The notes under the pieces: generated by a model
Database searches by the model: none
Seen by the model: the letters and a program-made list of their open reading frames with translations, nothing else
Told to the model about the DNA's origin: nothing
Shown here: positions 24,145-33,874 of the stretch, piece after piece
How the letters are laid out: every line of letters starts with the position of its first letter
How positions within the stretch are numbered: position 1 is the stretch's first letter
Program-made: the position numbers and the translations under genes
Assembly (NCBI RefSeq): GCF_018491765.1
Contig: NZ_JABWCU010000019.1
Span: 62,001-126,000 of the forward strand
DNA length: 64,000 nucleotides
Reading direction: 5' to 3'
Origin: Novosphingobium profundi
GTDB taxonomy: Bacteria > Pseudomonadota > Alphaproteobacteria > Sphingomonadales > Sphingomonadaceae

Positions 24145-26388
24145 TCAGAAGTTGTAGGTCACTTCCACGCCGTAGGTGGCCGGATCGCCGAGGTAGTTCT
24201 CGCTCGGGAAGATGCCGCCCCAGTTGTCGTAGGACGAGCTCACGTAGAGCTTGTTGAAGATGTTCTTCCCGAACGCGGCGACTTCCCAGGTGTCGGCATC
24301 GTTGTGCACGCCGATGCGCCCGTTGACGAGCCAGTACCCCTCCTGTCCGCTCAGGATGCGGTTGGCGAGCGAGTAGTAGGTGGTCGACTTGTAGGAGGCA
24401 TCGCCCATCACGTAGACGCCGATGTCGTTGACGTGGACCGGCAGTTCCCAGCGGGCCTGCGCGGACATCGTGAAGTCGGGCGCGTTGGCGAGCTTGTTGC
24501 CGGTGTAGTCGTCGCCGCCTTCGGCGTTGTTGAACCTGACGATCTCGGAATGCATCAGGTTCGCCGAGGCGCGCAGGCTGAGCGCGTCGGTGGGCTGGAA
24601 GTTGAGTTCGCCTTCCACGCCGTAGATATGCGCATCGCCCGCGTTCGAGAGCACGATCACGTTGACGCCGCTGCGCACCTCGGTGACCATCGCCTGGAAA
24701 TCCTTCCAGTTGTTGTAGTAGCCCGCGAGGTTGAAGGTCATGCGTCCGTCGAGCAGGGTGGACTTGAGGCCCGCTTCGTAGGCGTAGACGGTCTCGCCCT
24801 TGAACGGGTCGGTCTCGGCCTCGGAGAAGGCGATCGCGGCCTTGAAACCGCCGCTCTTGAAGCCCTTCGAGGCGCTGGCGTAGAGCAGCAGGTCGTCGCT
24901 GGCCTTGAAATTGATCCCGACCTTGCCCGAGAGATTGTCCTCCTTGAGGCCGTTCTCGATCCCGGCGACCAGCGCGGGAAGCGTCGAATCGCCATAAGGG
25001 TCGAGGTCGACCGCGTCGTAGTCGTAGCGCTTGTTCTCGTGGGTGAAGCGCAGGCCGCCGACGAGCTCGAGCTGCGGGGTGAGGTGGTAGCCGATCTGGC
25101 CGAAGCCGGCGACGGCATCGGTCTTCTGGACGTAGGACGTGTCGGCGCGGGTGTGGAAGAAGGTGTCGTCAAGCGCCTGGAGCGCGCTGCCGGCAACGCG
25201 GTCATAGGAATAATAGAGACCCGCGACGTAGTTGAACGGGCCATCGCCGTTCGAGGTGGCGCGCAGTTCCTGGGTGAAGGATTCGATGTCGTCGGTGTAG
25301 AGCGAATCGAGCTCGATCAGGTTGCTGCCGTCCGAATCGTCGCCGAGCGTGCGGTGGAAGTCGTTGTACGCGGTGATCGAGGTCAGCGTGGCCGCGCCCA
25401 GATCGTAGTTCATGGTCAGTTGCGCGTTGTACAGGCGCGAATTCTGCTGGTGGCCGTAGAGCTCGCTGTCGTCGACCGTGCGCCGACCCGGGCTGGTATC
25501 CTGTGCGCCGAAGAAGTCCATGCAGTTCGTTTCGTCGCGGACCCCCGCGAGCGCCGAGGCGCAATAGTCGCCGCTGCCGTCGGTGGCGTAGAAGCCGACG
25601 TGTTCGCGCAGCTGCACGTCCTGCTTGGTCTTGGTGTAACCCAGCTTGAGCGTCGCATCGAAGGCGTCGGTCGGCTGCCACAGCAGCTGTCCGCGCAGCG
25701 AGGTCTCGTTGACGTCGCCGATGGTCTCGCCGGTGGCGGTGTTCTTCTGCCAGCCCCCGCGCTGCTGGGTGGTCTTGAAGGAGAAGCGGCCGGCGAGCGT
25801 GTCGGTGATGCCGCCGCCCAGCGCCCCTTCGATCTCGGCGCGGTCGAAGCGGGCATAGCTCGCCTTCACGTAGCCCTGGCGCTCGAAGGTCGGCGCGCGC
25901 GAAATGATGTTGATGGCCCCGCCCGTGGTGTTGCGCCCGTAGAGCGTGCCTTGCGGGCCCTTGAGCACCTCGACGCGCTCGACGTCGTAGATCTGGCCCG
26001 ACATCATCGGCGTGAAGGGCTGGATGACGTTGTCGAGGTAGAGGCCGACGGTGGGATTGTTGTTGCCGAACGTGTCGTTGAGGCTGAGGCCGCGGATCGA
26101 GATGATCGGGTTGGAGCCGCCCTGCACAGCGTTGAACGAGACACCCGGCGAAAGCGCGGCGAGATCGCTGGTGTCCTTCACGCCCAGCTCGGTGAGCTGC
26201 TTGTTCGAAAAGGCGTTGATCGAGATCGGGACGTCCTGGACCGTTTCCTCGCGGCGCTGTGCGGTGACGACAATCTGGTTGCCCGACGAAGCGGCCGGTG
26301 CGGCTTCGGTCTGCGCCTGGGCGGTGCCGGCGAGCAGCGCGGCCATGGATGCGCCGGCCAGCATGAAGGAATGCATGCGATTCATCAA
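24145..26388 (-). CDS. TonB-dependent outer-membrane receptor B
   Basis: The 747-residue protein has a signal peptide (MLAGASMAALLAGTAQAQ), a TonB box-like IVVTAQRR, a plug domain (TVQDVPISINAF, YDVERVEVLKGPQGTLYGRN) and a beta barrel ending YGVEVTYNF. There is no signalling extension. It is divergent from hyuA across a 213-bp promoter that contains a VanR-type palindrome (26506-26523), so both sides are likely under the GntR regulator at 32774. Its downstream genes (DAO, NTF2-like, aminotransferase) are catabolic, which supports uptake of an organic nitrogen compound and not iron. Confidence 0.92.
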   Translation of the reverse strand: MMNRMHSFMLAGASMAALLAGTAQAQTEAAPAASSGNQIVVTAQRREETVQDVPISINAFSNKQLTELGVKDTSDLAALSPGVSFNAVQGGSNPIISIRGLSLNDTFGNNNPTVGLYLDNVIQPFTPMMSGQIYDVERVEVLKGPQGTLYGRNTTGGAINIISRAPTFERQGYVKASYARFDRAEIEGALGGGITDTLAGRFSFKTTQQRGGWQKNTATGETIGDVNETSLRGQLLWQPTDAFDATLKLGYTKTKQDVQLREHVGFYATDGSGDYCASALAGVRDETNCMDFFGAQDTSPGRRTVDDSELYGHQQNSRLYNAQLTMNYDLGAATLTSITAYNDFHRTLGDDSDGSNLIELDSLYTDDIESFTQELRATSNGDGPFNYVAGLYYSYDRVAGSALQALDDTFFHTRADTSYVQKTDAVAGFGQIGYHLTPQLELVGGLRFTHENKRYDYDAVDLDPYGDSTLPALVAGIENGLKEDNLSGKVGINFKASDDLLLYASASKGFKSGGFKAAIAFSEAETDPFKGETVYAYEAGLKSTLLDGRMTFNLAGYYNNWKDFQAMVTEVRSGVNVIVLSNAGDAHIYGVEGELNFQPTDALSLRASANLMHSEIVRFNNAEGGDDYTGNKLANAPDFTMSAQARWELPVHVNDIGVYVMGDASYKSTTYYSLANRILSGQEGYWLVNGRIGVHNDADTWEVAAFGKNIFNKLYVSSSYDNWGGIFPSENYLGDPATYGVEVTYNF

Positions 26389-26505
26389 AAGCTCCTCATC
26401 GCGCCCGCCCCCCGTGTTTGGCTCGGGGCAGGCCTGGTGCGCCGTGACGCTTTTGCGTTCGCGGCTGGATTTCTCCCTGCGAGGGTTGTTCCCCTAGCAT
26501 GGAAT

Positions 26506-26523
26506 AAAATTGGATCCAATATC
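26506..26523. promoter_or_regulatory. VanR-type GntR/FCD operator, copy 1
   Basis: The 18 bases contain the perfect 12-bp palindrome ATTGGATCCAAT and match copy 2 (33875-33892) at 16 of 18 positions. The core is the operator known for Caulobacter VanR, a GntR/FCD repressor (recalled from the literature). It lies between the divergent TBDR B (26388) and hyuA (26602) genes. A GntR/FCD gene is 6.3 kb away at 32774. Confidence 0.72.
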
Positions 26524-26601
26524 CATTATCCCACTTGCAGACGAAAAAGTTTTGGCTAGGTTCGCGGGCAAATTCCGCAATTCCCAAGGAGGTTCACCCG
26601 G

Positions 26602-28656
26602 ATGGAAGCATCCCGCGCCTATGTCGGCATCGATGTCGGCGGCACGTTCACGGATCTGGCCATGTACGATTCGGGCTCGGGCCTGTTCTCGACGGTCAAG
26701 GTCCCGTCCTCGCCCCCCACGTTCTGGCCTTCGGTGATCCAGGCGCTCGACGCCGCGCAGATCGACGCGACCCGCGCGGCCACGGTGCTGCACGGCACGA
26801 CGGTCCACCTCAACGCCTTCCTCGAACGGCGCGGCGCCCGCATGGCGCTGGTCACGACCGAGGGCTTCCGCGACGTCTACGAGATGCGCCGGGGCAACCG
26901 TCCGCAGCCCTACGACATGCATTTTCGCTATCCCGAGCCGCTGGTGAAGCGCCGGGACATCTTCACGCTCGCCGAGCGCACGCTGGCCGACGGAACGGTT
27001 CAGCGCGCGCCGGACCCCGCCGCGATGGCCGCGCTTGCCAAGGATCTGCGCGCGGGCGGCTACGAGGCGGTGGCGATCTGCTTCCTCCATTCCTACCGCA
27101 ACCCGGCCAACGAAAAGGCCGTCGCCGAGGCCCTGCGCGCGGCAATGCCCGAGGCCATGGTCGGCCCCTCGCACGAAGTCTGCCGCGAATGGCGCGAGTA
27201 CGAGCGCACCAGCACCGCGGTGATCAACGGATATGCCTCGCCCGTACTCAAGCGCTATCTCTCGGACTTGCTCACCGCGCTCCGGGAGAAAGCCAATACC
27301 CGCCTCTTCCTGCTCCAGTCGAACGGCGGCCTGATGCGCGCCGAGGACGCGGGTGACCGGGGCATCCTGTCGCTCCTTTCCGGGCCCGTGGGGGGCAACG
27401 TGGCCGGGCGCGCGCTGTCACGGGAGGCGGGCTTTCCCAACCTCATCTGCATCGACATGGGCGGCACCAGCTTCGAGGCGAGCCTTGTCATCGATGGCGA
27501 ATCGGTCGTCCAGAACGAGCGCGAGGTGGGCGGCTTTCCCGTCCTCTCGCCGATGGTGGACATCCACACGATCGGCGCGGGCGGTGGTTCGATCGCCTGG
27601 AACGACGCGGGCGCGCTTCGCGTCGGGCCGCAGAGCGCGGGCGCCCGGCCGGGGCCGGCCTGCTATGGCCATGGCGGCACCCAGCCGACCGTGACCGATG
27701 CCAATATCGCGCTTGGCCGGCTCGAGGACGGCTGTGCCTTCGGCGATCTCAAGCTGGACGCGGGCAAGGCGCGCGCCGCGATCGCGGCGTTCGCCGAAGG
27801 GTTCGCAATGCCGGGCAACCAGATGGCGCAGGGCATCCTCGACGTGATCAACGAGCAGATGGCCAACGCGATCCGCACCATCACCGTGCGTCGCGGCATC
27901 GATCCGCGCGAATTCGCGCTCGTCGCCTATGGCGGTGCGGGTCCGATGCACGCAGCCGACATCGCGCGCCTGCTCGGCGTGGGACAGGTGGTGGTGCCGC
28001 GCGCGGCGGGGGCCTTCTCGGCCTGGGGCATGCTCCAGTCCGACCTCGTCCACGACCATGCCGAAACCGTGCTCATGGATGCGCGCGACGTCGACTGGAT
28101 CGCGCTCGACCACTGGTTCGCAGAGGCGGCGCGCGAACTGGGCGCACGGCTTCAGTCCGAGGGCGTGCCCGAGGAGCGCGTGGCCTTCGAGCGCATGGTC
28201 GACGTGCGCTACGCGGGCCAGGAAAACACCTTGAGCGTGACTCTCGAGCCCGCGCTCTTCGCGCAGGGCGAAGCCTGCGGCGCGGCGCTTCGCGCCCGCT
28301 TCGATGCCGACTACGTCAAGGTCTTCGGGCATTCCAACCCGGACGAGGCGATCGAGATCGCCACCTTGCGCCTGCGTGCGACGGGGCGCAGCGCGCTCGA
28401 TGCGCGCACTTTGCTCGAGGCGGACGACGCGGTGCCCGAAAGCGCCGCGCCCGAGCGGACCGGCACCATCGTCTTCGACGGTGCCCCGCGCGAGACCCGC
28501 TTCGTCTCGCGTGGGGCGATGGCGGTGGACCAGGTCTTCGCGGGTCCTTGCGTGATCGAGGAATCGACCACCACCACGATCGTCCCGCCCGACTTCTCGG
28601 CCCGGATCGACGGCCTTGGCAATCTCATCCTGACACGCGCGGAGACGGCACAGTGA
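26602..28656 (+). CDS. HyuA-type ATP-dependent hydantoinase/oxoprolinase subunit A
   Basis: The 684-residue protein has the HyuA N-terminal signature YVGIDVGGTFTDLAMYD, an actin-like ATPase phosphate motif, then TVLHGTTVHLNAFLERRGA, and the core ICIDMGGTSFEASLVIDG and AYGGAGPMHAADIARLLG. These proteins pair with HyuB to hydrolyse cyclic amides (N-methylhydantoin, 5-oxoproline) or, in acetone/acetophenone carboxylases, add CO2 using ATP. GGAGG nine bases before ATG 26602 sets the start. It overlaps hyuB by four bases. In this aromatic context, lactam opening of an oxindole-type compound is a reasonable hypothesis; the sequence alone does not show it. No hydantoin racemase or carbamoylase is nearby. 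Confidence 0.88.
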   Translation: MEASRAYVGIDVGGTFTDLAMYDSGSGLFSTVKVPSSPPTFWPSVIQALDAAQIDATRAATVLHGTTVHLNAFLERRGARMALVTTEGFRDVYEMRRGNRPQPYDMHFRYPEPLVKRRDIFTLAERTLADGTVQRAPDPAAMAALAKDLRAGGYEAVAICFLHSYRNPANEKAVAEALRAAMPEAMVGPSHEVCREWREYERTSTAVINGYASPVLKRYLSDLLTALREKANTRLFLLQSNGGLMRAEDAGDRGILSLLSGPVGGNVAGRALSREAGFPNLICIDMGGTSFEASLVIDGESVVQNEREVGGFPVLSPMVDIHTIGAGGGSIAWNDAGALRVGPQSAGARPGPACYGHGGTQPTVTDANIALGRLEDGCAFGDLKLDAGKARAAIAAFAEGFAMPGNQMAQGILDVINEQMANAIRTITVRRGIDPREFALVAYGGAGPMHAADIARLLGVGQVVVPRAAGAFSAWGMLQSDLVHDHAETVLMDARDVDWIALDHWFAEAARELGARLQSEGVPEERVAFERMVDVRYAGQENTLSVTLEPALFAQGEACGAALRARFDADYVKVFGHSNPDEAIEIATLRLRATGRSALDARTLLEADDAVPESAAPERTGTIVFDGAPRETRFVSRGAMAVDQVFAGPCVIEESTTTTIVPPDFSARIDGLGNLILTRAETAQ

Positions 28657-30302
28657 GCGCAGCACTCGACCCCATCACCAGCGAGGTGATCCGCAACGCC
28701 TACAACGCGATCGCCGACGACATGAGCGCGATGATCGCGCGCTCGGCCTACTCGCCGATCATCTACGAGGCGCACGACTACGGCATCGCCCTGTTCGACC
28801 GGCAGGCGCGCCTGCTCGGCCAGTATGCTGGCTTGCCGCTGTTCACCGGCGGCCTCGATGCAGGCCTCAAGGCCACCATCGCGCGCTACGGGCTCGAGAA
28901 CCTGAAGGCCGGTGACGTCTATACCGTCAACGACACCTTCATCACCGGCGGCCATCTCAACGACGTCGACGTGATCGGTGTCATTGCCGACGAGGGCGAG
29001 GTCCTGGGCTTCATCGCCATCCGCGCGCACTGGGCCGACATCGGTACCGCCGAGCCGGGCTTTCCGGTCAACAGCCGCAACATCTTCCAGGAAGGCGTGC
29101 GCTGGGGGCCGACGCGCATCGTCGAGGGCGGTGCGTTCGTGCGTGACGTGATCGACCTGCTGTGCCTCAACAGCCGCGTCCCGCGCACCCTGATGGGCGA
29201 TCTCAAGGCGCAGCTTGCCGCCATTCGCCTGGGCAGCGAGCGCATGATCTGGCTCAAGAACCGCTTCGGACAGGACACCATCGAAGCCTGCGCCCAGCAG
29301 ATCTTCGACACCACCGAACGCAAGTTCCGCGCCTTCATCGCCTCGATCCCCGACGGTGTCTACACCGCCGAAGGCTGCTCGGACGACGACGGGGTGACCG
29401 ACGATCCGGTCGAAGCCAAGGTTACCGTGACCATCGCGGGCGACACGATGACGGTCGACACGCACGGCTCTTCCAAGCAGCGCGCGGGCAACCTCAACAC
29501 CGGTTTCGCCAACACCGTCTCGGCGGTGCGCCTCGCGCTCGCGCTGCTCTACCCCGACGCCGAGCCCGACATCAACGACGGTTCGTTCCGCGCGATCGAG
29601 GTCCTTGCCGAGCCGGGATCGATCTACGCCGCCGAGGCGCCCGCGCCCTGCATGCGCCCGCACCCGGTGATGCTGCTGATCGACCTCATCATCAAGGCGC
29701 TGTCCGACGTCCTGCCCGAACACGTCGCGGCGGGCCTGCCGGGCGATTCCTGGAATATCTTCCTGATGGGCACCGACCCGGCGAGCGGAAAGCGCTTCAC
29801 CTGCGGTGAATCGCTCGACGGGGGCTGGGGCGCCAGCGCCAGGGGCGATGGACCGAGCGCGGTGATCCACTCGGCTGCGGGCGATTTCCGCAACATGCCG
29901 GTCGAGACGCTCGAACACAGCGCGCCGGTGCTGATCCGCCGCCTGGAACTGGGTGTCGACAGCGGCGGCGCGGGCACCTACCGAGGCGGCCAGAACTGCG
30001 TGAAGGAGTACGAAGCGCTGGCCCCGATGACCGCCACGCTGCACTTCGACCGTGCCAAGACCCCCGAATGGGGCCTGTTCGGGGGCGAGGACGGCGCGCC
30101 TTCGTGCGTCACCGTCTACACCGCCGAGAAGCCCGAGGGCTTCATAGTGCGCAAGGTCGAGCAGCTTCCGCTTGCCAAGGGGGACCGCTTCGTGGCGGAA
30201 ACCGGCGGTGGCGGCGGCTATGGTCCTTACTCCGAGCGCAGCGCGCAGGCCCGCGCGGCAGACCTTGCCGACGGCATCGTCAGCGCCCCTGCCAGCACCT
30301 GA
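28653..30302 (+). CDS. HyuB-type hydantoinase/oxoprolinase subunit B
   Basis: About 549 residues, opening DPITSEVIRNAYNAIADDMSA and carrying HyuB features: SPIIYEAHDYGIALFD, DVYTVNDTFITGGHLNDV, GDLKAQLAAIRLG and the C-terminal Gly-rich GDRFVAETGGGGGYGPYSER. It is the partner of the HyuA gene, with which it overlaps as GTGA; GTG 28653 follows GGAG by nine bases. The length equals that of standalone HyuB. The two form an ATP-dependent amidohydrolase in known cases. The MFS gene follows after 23 bases, so the operon is hyuA-hyuB-MFS-amidohydrolase. Confidence 0.88.
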   Translation: MSAALDPITSEVIRNAYNAIADDMSAMIARSAYSPIIYEAHDYGIALFDRQARLLGQYAGLPLFTGGLDAGLKATIARYGLENLKAGDVYTVNDTFITGGHLNDVDVIGVIADEGEVLGFIAIRAHWADIGTAEPGFPVNSRNIFQEGVRWGPTRIVEGGAFVRDVIDLLCLNSRVPRTLMGDLKAQLAAIRLGSERMIWLKNRFGQDTIEACAQQIFDTTERKFRAFIASIPDGVYTAEGCSDDDGVTDDPVEAKVTVTIAGDTMTVDTHGSSKQRAGNLNTGFANTVSAVRLALALLYPDAEPDINDGSFRAIEVLAEPGSIYAAEAPAPCMRPHPVMLLIDLIIKALSDVLPEHVAAGLPGDSWNIFLMGTDPASGKRFTCGESLDGGWGASARGDGPSAVIHSAAGDFRNMPVETLEHSAPVLIRRLELGVDSGGAGTYRGGQNCVKEYEALAPMTATLHFDRAKTPEWGLFGGEDGAPSCVTVYTAEKPEGFIVRKVEQLPLAKGDRFVAETGGGGGYGPYSERSAQARAADLADGIVSAPAST

Positions 30303-30325
30303 TCGAACTTGTCCCAGGAGATCCC

Positions 30326-31531
30326 GTGAGCACGACATCGTCTTCCAGTCCCGCTGGCGAGTTCAGCCGCCTGCAATGGGCCGCGATCCTGTTCGTCGTG
30401 TGCTGCGGGTTCTCTTCGCAGATGGTCTCGCCACTGTGGGTCTCGGCGATCATTTCCGACTTCGGGCTGAGCGAAGCCGCGGCCGGCCGCGTGAGCTCGT
30501 TCGAGTTCATGGCGGTCGCCGTGGTCTCGGTGGTGGTTGCACTCAACATCACCCGTTTTCCGACGCGAAAGACGGTCATTGCCGGCATGGCGCTTCTCCT
30601 AATCGGCAACTTCGCCTCGGCCTTCACCCCCGATGAAAATGCCCTGACCCTCGCCCGCATGGTGTGCGGGGTCGGCAAGGGCCTGGTCGAGGCGGTTGTC
30701 TTCAGTCTCGTCGCCGGGACGACGAACCCGACACGCAGCTTCGCCACGCTCAACGTGGCCTATGCGGTGTTCTCGACCTTCTTCTACCTTTGCGTGCCCT
30801 ACACGATCGTCTGGGAAGGCGCGGCGGGTGCCTTTCACACGATGGGCTTCGTCGGCGTCGTCGGCGCCCTGTTCCTGCCCTGGTTCCCGGAGCGGCCGCT
30901 GGCGCGCAGCGAGATCACCGGTTTCAGCCTGCGCGCGATTCCCGCTTATGGCATCGCGGCCTTCGTCGCACTGATCATCCTGTGGTCGGGACAGAACGCG
31001 ATCATGACCTTCATCGACAGGATCGGTTCGCACCTGGGCATGAGCGGCACGGGCGTGGGACGCATCCTTTCCTTCGCCGCGCTGCTGACGATCGCGGGTC
31101 CGGTGCTGGCGCGGGTGATCGACACGCGCTTCGGCTTCACCGCGCCGCTGATGATCGCGATCGTGCTCGAGACCCTGGTCACGCTGCTGCTCGGCTATTC
31201 GCTCTCGACCACCGCTTTCACTTTGCTGGTCCCGGTGTTCATGCTGATGCCGCTGATCGTGACGCCCTACCTCATGGGCGTGCTTTCGCTCGCCGACCCC
31301 GCAGGGCGGCTCTCGGCCGCCTCGTCCGCGGCCATGACGGCGGGCAGTTCGCTCGGCGCGTGGCTGGGCGGCATGGCGCTGACCGGGGCGGGCTACACCG
31401 CGCTGTCCTGGACCGCGTCGGCCCAGTTCCTGGCCTGCGCACTTATCTTCCTGTTCATTGCCCCTGTCGCGACCCGGCTTGGCGCCCACGCGCGCGCTGC
31501 CGCCAGCGGCGCCTTTGGAGACCCCGAATGA
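30326..31531 (+). CDS. MFS transporter
   Basis: This 401-residue protein has about 12 hydrophobic segments (for example LQWAAILFVVCCGF and MAVAVVSVVVALNITRF) and a loop after helix 2, as in the major facilitator superfamily. It starts at GTG 30326 after CAGGAG with a five-base gap and ends in an ATGA overlap with the amidohydrolase. It probably carries the pathway substrate across the inner membrane after TBDR uptake, or exports a product. Substrate cannot be read from sequence. Confidence 0.87.
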   Translation: MSTTSSSSPAGEFSRLQWAAILFVVCCGFSSQMVSPLWVSAIISDFGLSEAAAGRVSSFEFMAVAVVSVVVALNITRFPTRKTVIAGMALLLIGNFASAFTPDENALTLARMVCGVGKGLVEAVVFSLVAGTTNPTRSFATLNVAYAVFSTFFYLCVPYTIVWEGAAGAFHTMGFVGVVGALFLPWFPERPLARSEITGFSLRAIPAYGIAAFVALIILWSGQNAIMTFIDRIGSHLGMSGTGVGRILSFAALLTIAGPVLARVIDTRFGFTAPLMIAIVLETLVTLLLGYSLSTTAFTLLVPVFMLMPLIVTPYLMGVLSLADPAGRLSAASSAAMTAGSSLGAWLGGMALTGAGYTALSWTASAQFLACALIFLFIAPVATRLGAHARAAASGAFGDPE

Positions 31532-32757
31532 TCCTGTTCACCAATTGCCGCCTGATCGACGGCACGTCCGACACCGTGCGCGAGGGCATGCATGTCCTTG
31601 TCGAAGGCAAGACGATCAAGGAAGTCTCGGACGTGCCGATCACGGTCGAGGGCGCGCAAGTCTTCGACCTGGCTGGCAAGACGCTGATGCCCGGCCTGAT
31701 CGATGCGCATTCGCACGTCTATTCGATCCACCTCAACTCCGCCAAGGAGCGGGGCATGCCGCACACGCTGATGATGGCGCACGCCGTTCACCGCGTGCGC
31801 GACATGCTGATGCGCGGTTTCACCACCGTGCGCGACGTGGCGGGGGGCGACTGGGGGATCAAGACCGCGGTCGAGATCGGCCTCGTCGAGGGCCCGCGCC
31901 TCTACGTCTCGGGCCGTGCGCTCAGCCAGACCGGCGGCCACGGCGACCACCGCGAGATCACCGACGAGACGATCCCATGCGCCTGTACATCCGCGCTCGA
32001 CATCGCGACGCGGCTTGCCGATGGCCCGGACCAGGTCCAGCGTTTCGCCCGCGAGGAGCTGCGCAAGGGGGCCGATCACATCAAGATCATGGTCTCGGGC
32101 GGGGTCGGCAGCCCCTCGGACAAGCTTGAAAACACGCAGTACCAGATGGACGAGATCCGCGCCGCCGTGCTCGAGGCCGAGGCGCGCGGCACGTATGTCT
32201 GCGCGCATTCCTACACCGCCAAGAGCACGCGCCGCGCGCTCGAGGGCGGCGTGCGCACGATCGAGCACGCCAACTTCATCGACCTCGAGACGGCGAAGTT
32301 CGCGGCCGAGAAGAACGCCTTCATCGTGCCCACGCTGATCTGCTACCGCGAGTCCGCCGACAATGCGGACGAATACGGGCTGCGCCCCGAGGTGAAGCAG
32401 AAGCTTGCCGAAGTGAACGAGGCGGGGCTGCGCATGCTCGAGATCTGCGACGAGGCGGGCGTGGCGATGGGCTTCGGCACCGACCTCATGGGCGAGATGA
32501 TCGCAGCGCAGTCCAAGGAGTTCGCGCTGCGCGCCAATGTTCTGAAGCCCATGGACATTCTCAAGTCCGCCACGTCGGTCAACGCCGAGATCCTCAACGA
32601 AACCGGGCGCCTGGGATGCATCGCGGTGGGCGCCTTCGCCGACCTCCTGGTGATCGACGGCGATCCCACTCAGCGGATCGAGTTGCTTGAACCGCGCTAC
32701 GGCGCTATCCTCGCGATCATGAAGGGCGGCCGCTTCCACAAGCAGGCGATCGACTGA
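31528..32757 (+). CDS. Cytoplasmic metal-dependent amidohydrolase
   Basis: The 409-residue protein lacks a signal peptide. It shows the superfamily marks: LMPGLIDAHSHVYS with the HxH pair, HIKIMVSGGVGSP, His of VCAHSYTAKS, His of TIEHANFIDL and Asp of MGFGTDLMGEM. It resembles the imidazolonepropionase/Xaa-Pro dipeptidase branch, and is only distantly like the exported enzyme at 14632. It overlaps the MFS gene by ATGA, so it probably acts on what that carrier brings in, cleaving an N-acyl or cyclic amide. The GntR gene follows after 16 bases. Confidence 0.87.
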   Translation: MILFTNCRLIDGTSDTVREGMHVLVEGKTIKEVSDVPITVEGAQVFDLAGKTLMPGLIDAHSHVYSIHLNSAKERGMPHTLMMAHAVHRVRDMLMRGFTTVRDVAGGDWGIKTAVEIGLVEGPRLYVSGRALSQTGGHGDHREITDETIPCACTSALDIATRLADGPDQVQRFAREELRKGADHIKIMVSGGVGSPSDKLENTQYQMDEIRAAVLEAEARGTYVCAHSYTAKSTRRALEGGVRTIEHANFIDLETAKFAAEKNAFIVPTLICYRESADNADEYGLRPEVKQKLAEVNEAGLRMLEICDEAGVAMGFGTDLMGEMIAAQSKEFALRANVLKPMDILKSATSVNAEILNETGRLGCIAVGAFADLLVIDGDPTQRIELLEPRYGAILAIMKGGRFHKQAID

Positions 32758-32773
32758 TAAAGGAAGCGAATAC

Positions 32774-33439
32774 ATGGATTTGGCGGGAGATAGCAAGTTG
32801 GTGCGCAGCACCACGGCTATTGATGTGGCGCGTATTTTGCGGGCGCGTATTCTCGCTGGCAACTACGCCGCCGACGAGTTCATCCGCCAGGAAGTGATCG
32901 CCAAGGAGCTGGGGGTAAGCCGGATTCCGGTGCGCGAAGCGCTCGCCCAGCTCGAGGCCGAAGGGCTGGTGATCCGCCAGAAGTACCGCGGTGCGCTGGT
33001 CCCCAAGCTCTCGATCGGCGAGATCGAGGAAATCTACGAGGTGCGCGGCATGCTCGAGCCCTATCTGCTCGAGGCCGCCATCCCCAACATCACCCCCGAG
33101 GCCATCGCCAAGCTGCGCCAGGTGGTGGAACGCTCGCGCACGGCGCGCGACATGACCGAATGGGCCGGGCTCAACATGGAGTTCCATCAGGCGCTCTACA
33201 GCCTCGCGAACAAGCCGCTCTCGGTGCAGGTGCTGGAAAACCTGCTGACCCGTGCCGACCGCTACCTCAAGATGCAGCGCTTCCTGTCGAGCGAGACACA
33301 GGAGGAAAGCGACGCCGAACACCAGCGGATCCTCGACCTGATCGAGGAGGGCGACGCGCAAGGGGCGGTCAAGGCGCTGCGCGAGCACATCAGCTGGAAC
33401 GCGCAGGACTTGCGCCGCACACTCGGCCTCGACACCTGA
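32774..33439 (+). CDS. GntR family, FCD (FadR/VanR) subfamily regulator
   Basis: The 221-residue protein has an N-terminal GntR winged helix (VARILRARILAGNYAADEFI, VIAKELGVSRIPVREALAQLEAEGLV) and a C-terminal all-helical FCD domain with the ligand/metal residues in EIYEVRGMLEPYLLEAAI, MEFHQALYSLANK and EHQRILDLIEEGD. It is the last gene of the hyuA operon. FCD regulators bind short palindromes and respond to aromatic or organic acids. Two near-identical palindromes with the Caulobacter VanR operator core, at 26506 and 33875, are the likely targets, which would make it an autoregulated repressor of the TBDR and hyu transcripts and of the RidA gene. Vanillate itself need not be the ligand. Confidence 0.9.
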   Translation: MDLAGDSKLVRSTTAIDVARILRARILAGNYAADEFIRQEVIAKELGVSRIPVREALAQLEAEGLVIRQKYRGALVPKLSIGEIEEIYEVRGMLEPYLLEAAIPNITPEAIAKLRQVVERSRTARDMTEWAGLNMEFHQALYSLANKPLSVQVLENLLTRADRYLKMQRFLSSETQEESDAEHQRILDLIEEGDAQGAVKALREHISWNAQDLRRTLGLDT

Positions 33440-33472
33440 GCGCGGCGCGCCCGGCGTCGAGGCGGCGGGCGT

Positions 33473-33859
33473 TCAGACCGTGCGGCGGCGTGCGGTGATC
33501 TCGATCTCGACTTTTGCGCCCGGTGCGGGAATGCCCGTCAGCAGCGTGGTGTTCGCGGGCGGGCAGTCGGCGAACTTCTCGCGCAGCACACTGCACACGT
33601 CCTGAAGCCAGGCGATGTCGGTCAGGAAGACGCGATTGCGGATCACCATGTCGAGCCCGCTGCCGTGGGCCTCGAGCACGGGCTCGATCACGCGAAAGAT
33701 GTTGCGCGCCTGCTCAAGGGCGCTCTCGGGCATCTCGCCGGTCGTGGGATCACCACCGACGGTGCCGGACAGGTGGATGTAGTCTCCCTCGACGACGGCG
33801 CGCGAATAGGCGGCCAATGTCTCGAAACGGGAGCCCGACGAAATGCGCTCGATGCTCAT
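33473..33859 (-). CDS. RidA family protein, GntR-linked
   Basis: The 128-residue protein has RidA features: YSRAVVEGDYIHLSGTVGGDP, a mid-region RNRVFLTDIAWLQDV, and the end strand GAKVEIEITARRR. It is convergent with the GntR gene. Its start at 33859 lies 15 bp from the VanR-type palindrome at 33875-33892, so the palindrome sits where it would block this gene. It lies 81 bases downstream of an aminotransferase on the same strand and may be transcribed both with it and from its own promoter. Family is secure; substrate is unknown. Confidence 0.88.
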   Translation of the reverse strand: MSIERISSGSRFETLAAYSRAVVEGDYIHLSGTVGGDPTTGEMPESALEQARNIFRVIEPVLEAHGSGLDMVIRNRVFLTDIAWLQDVCSVLREKFADCPPANTTLLTGIPAPGAKVEIEITARRRTV

Positions 33860-33874
33860 GAAACCTCACTTTAG

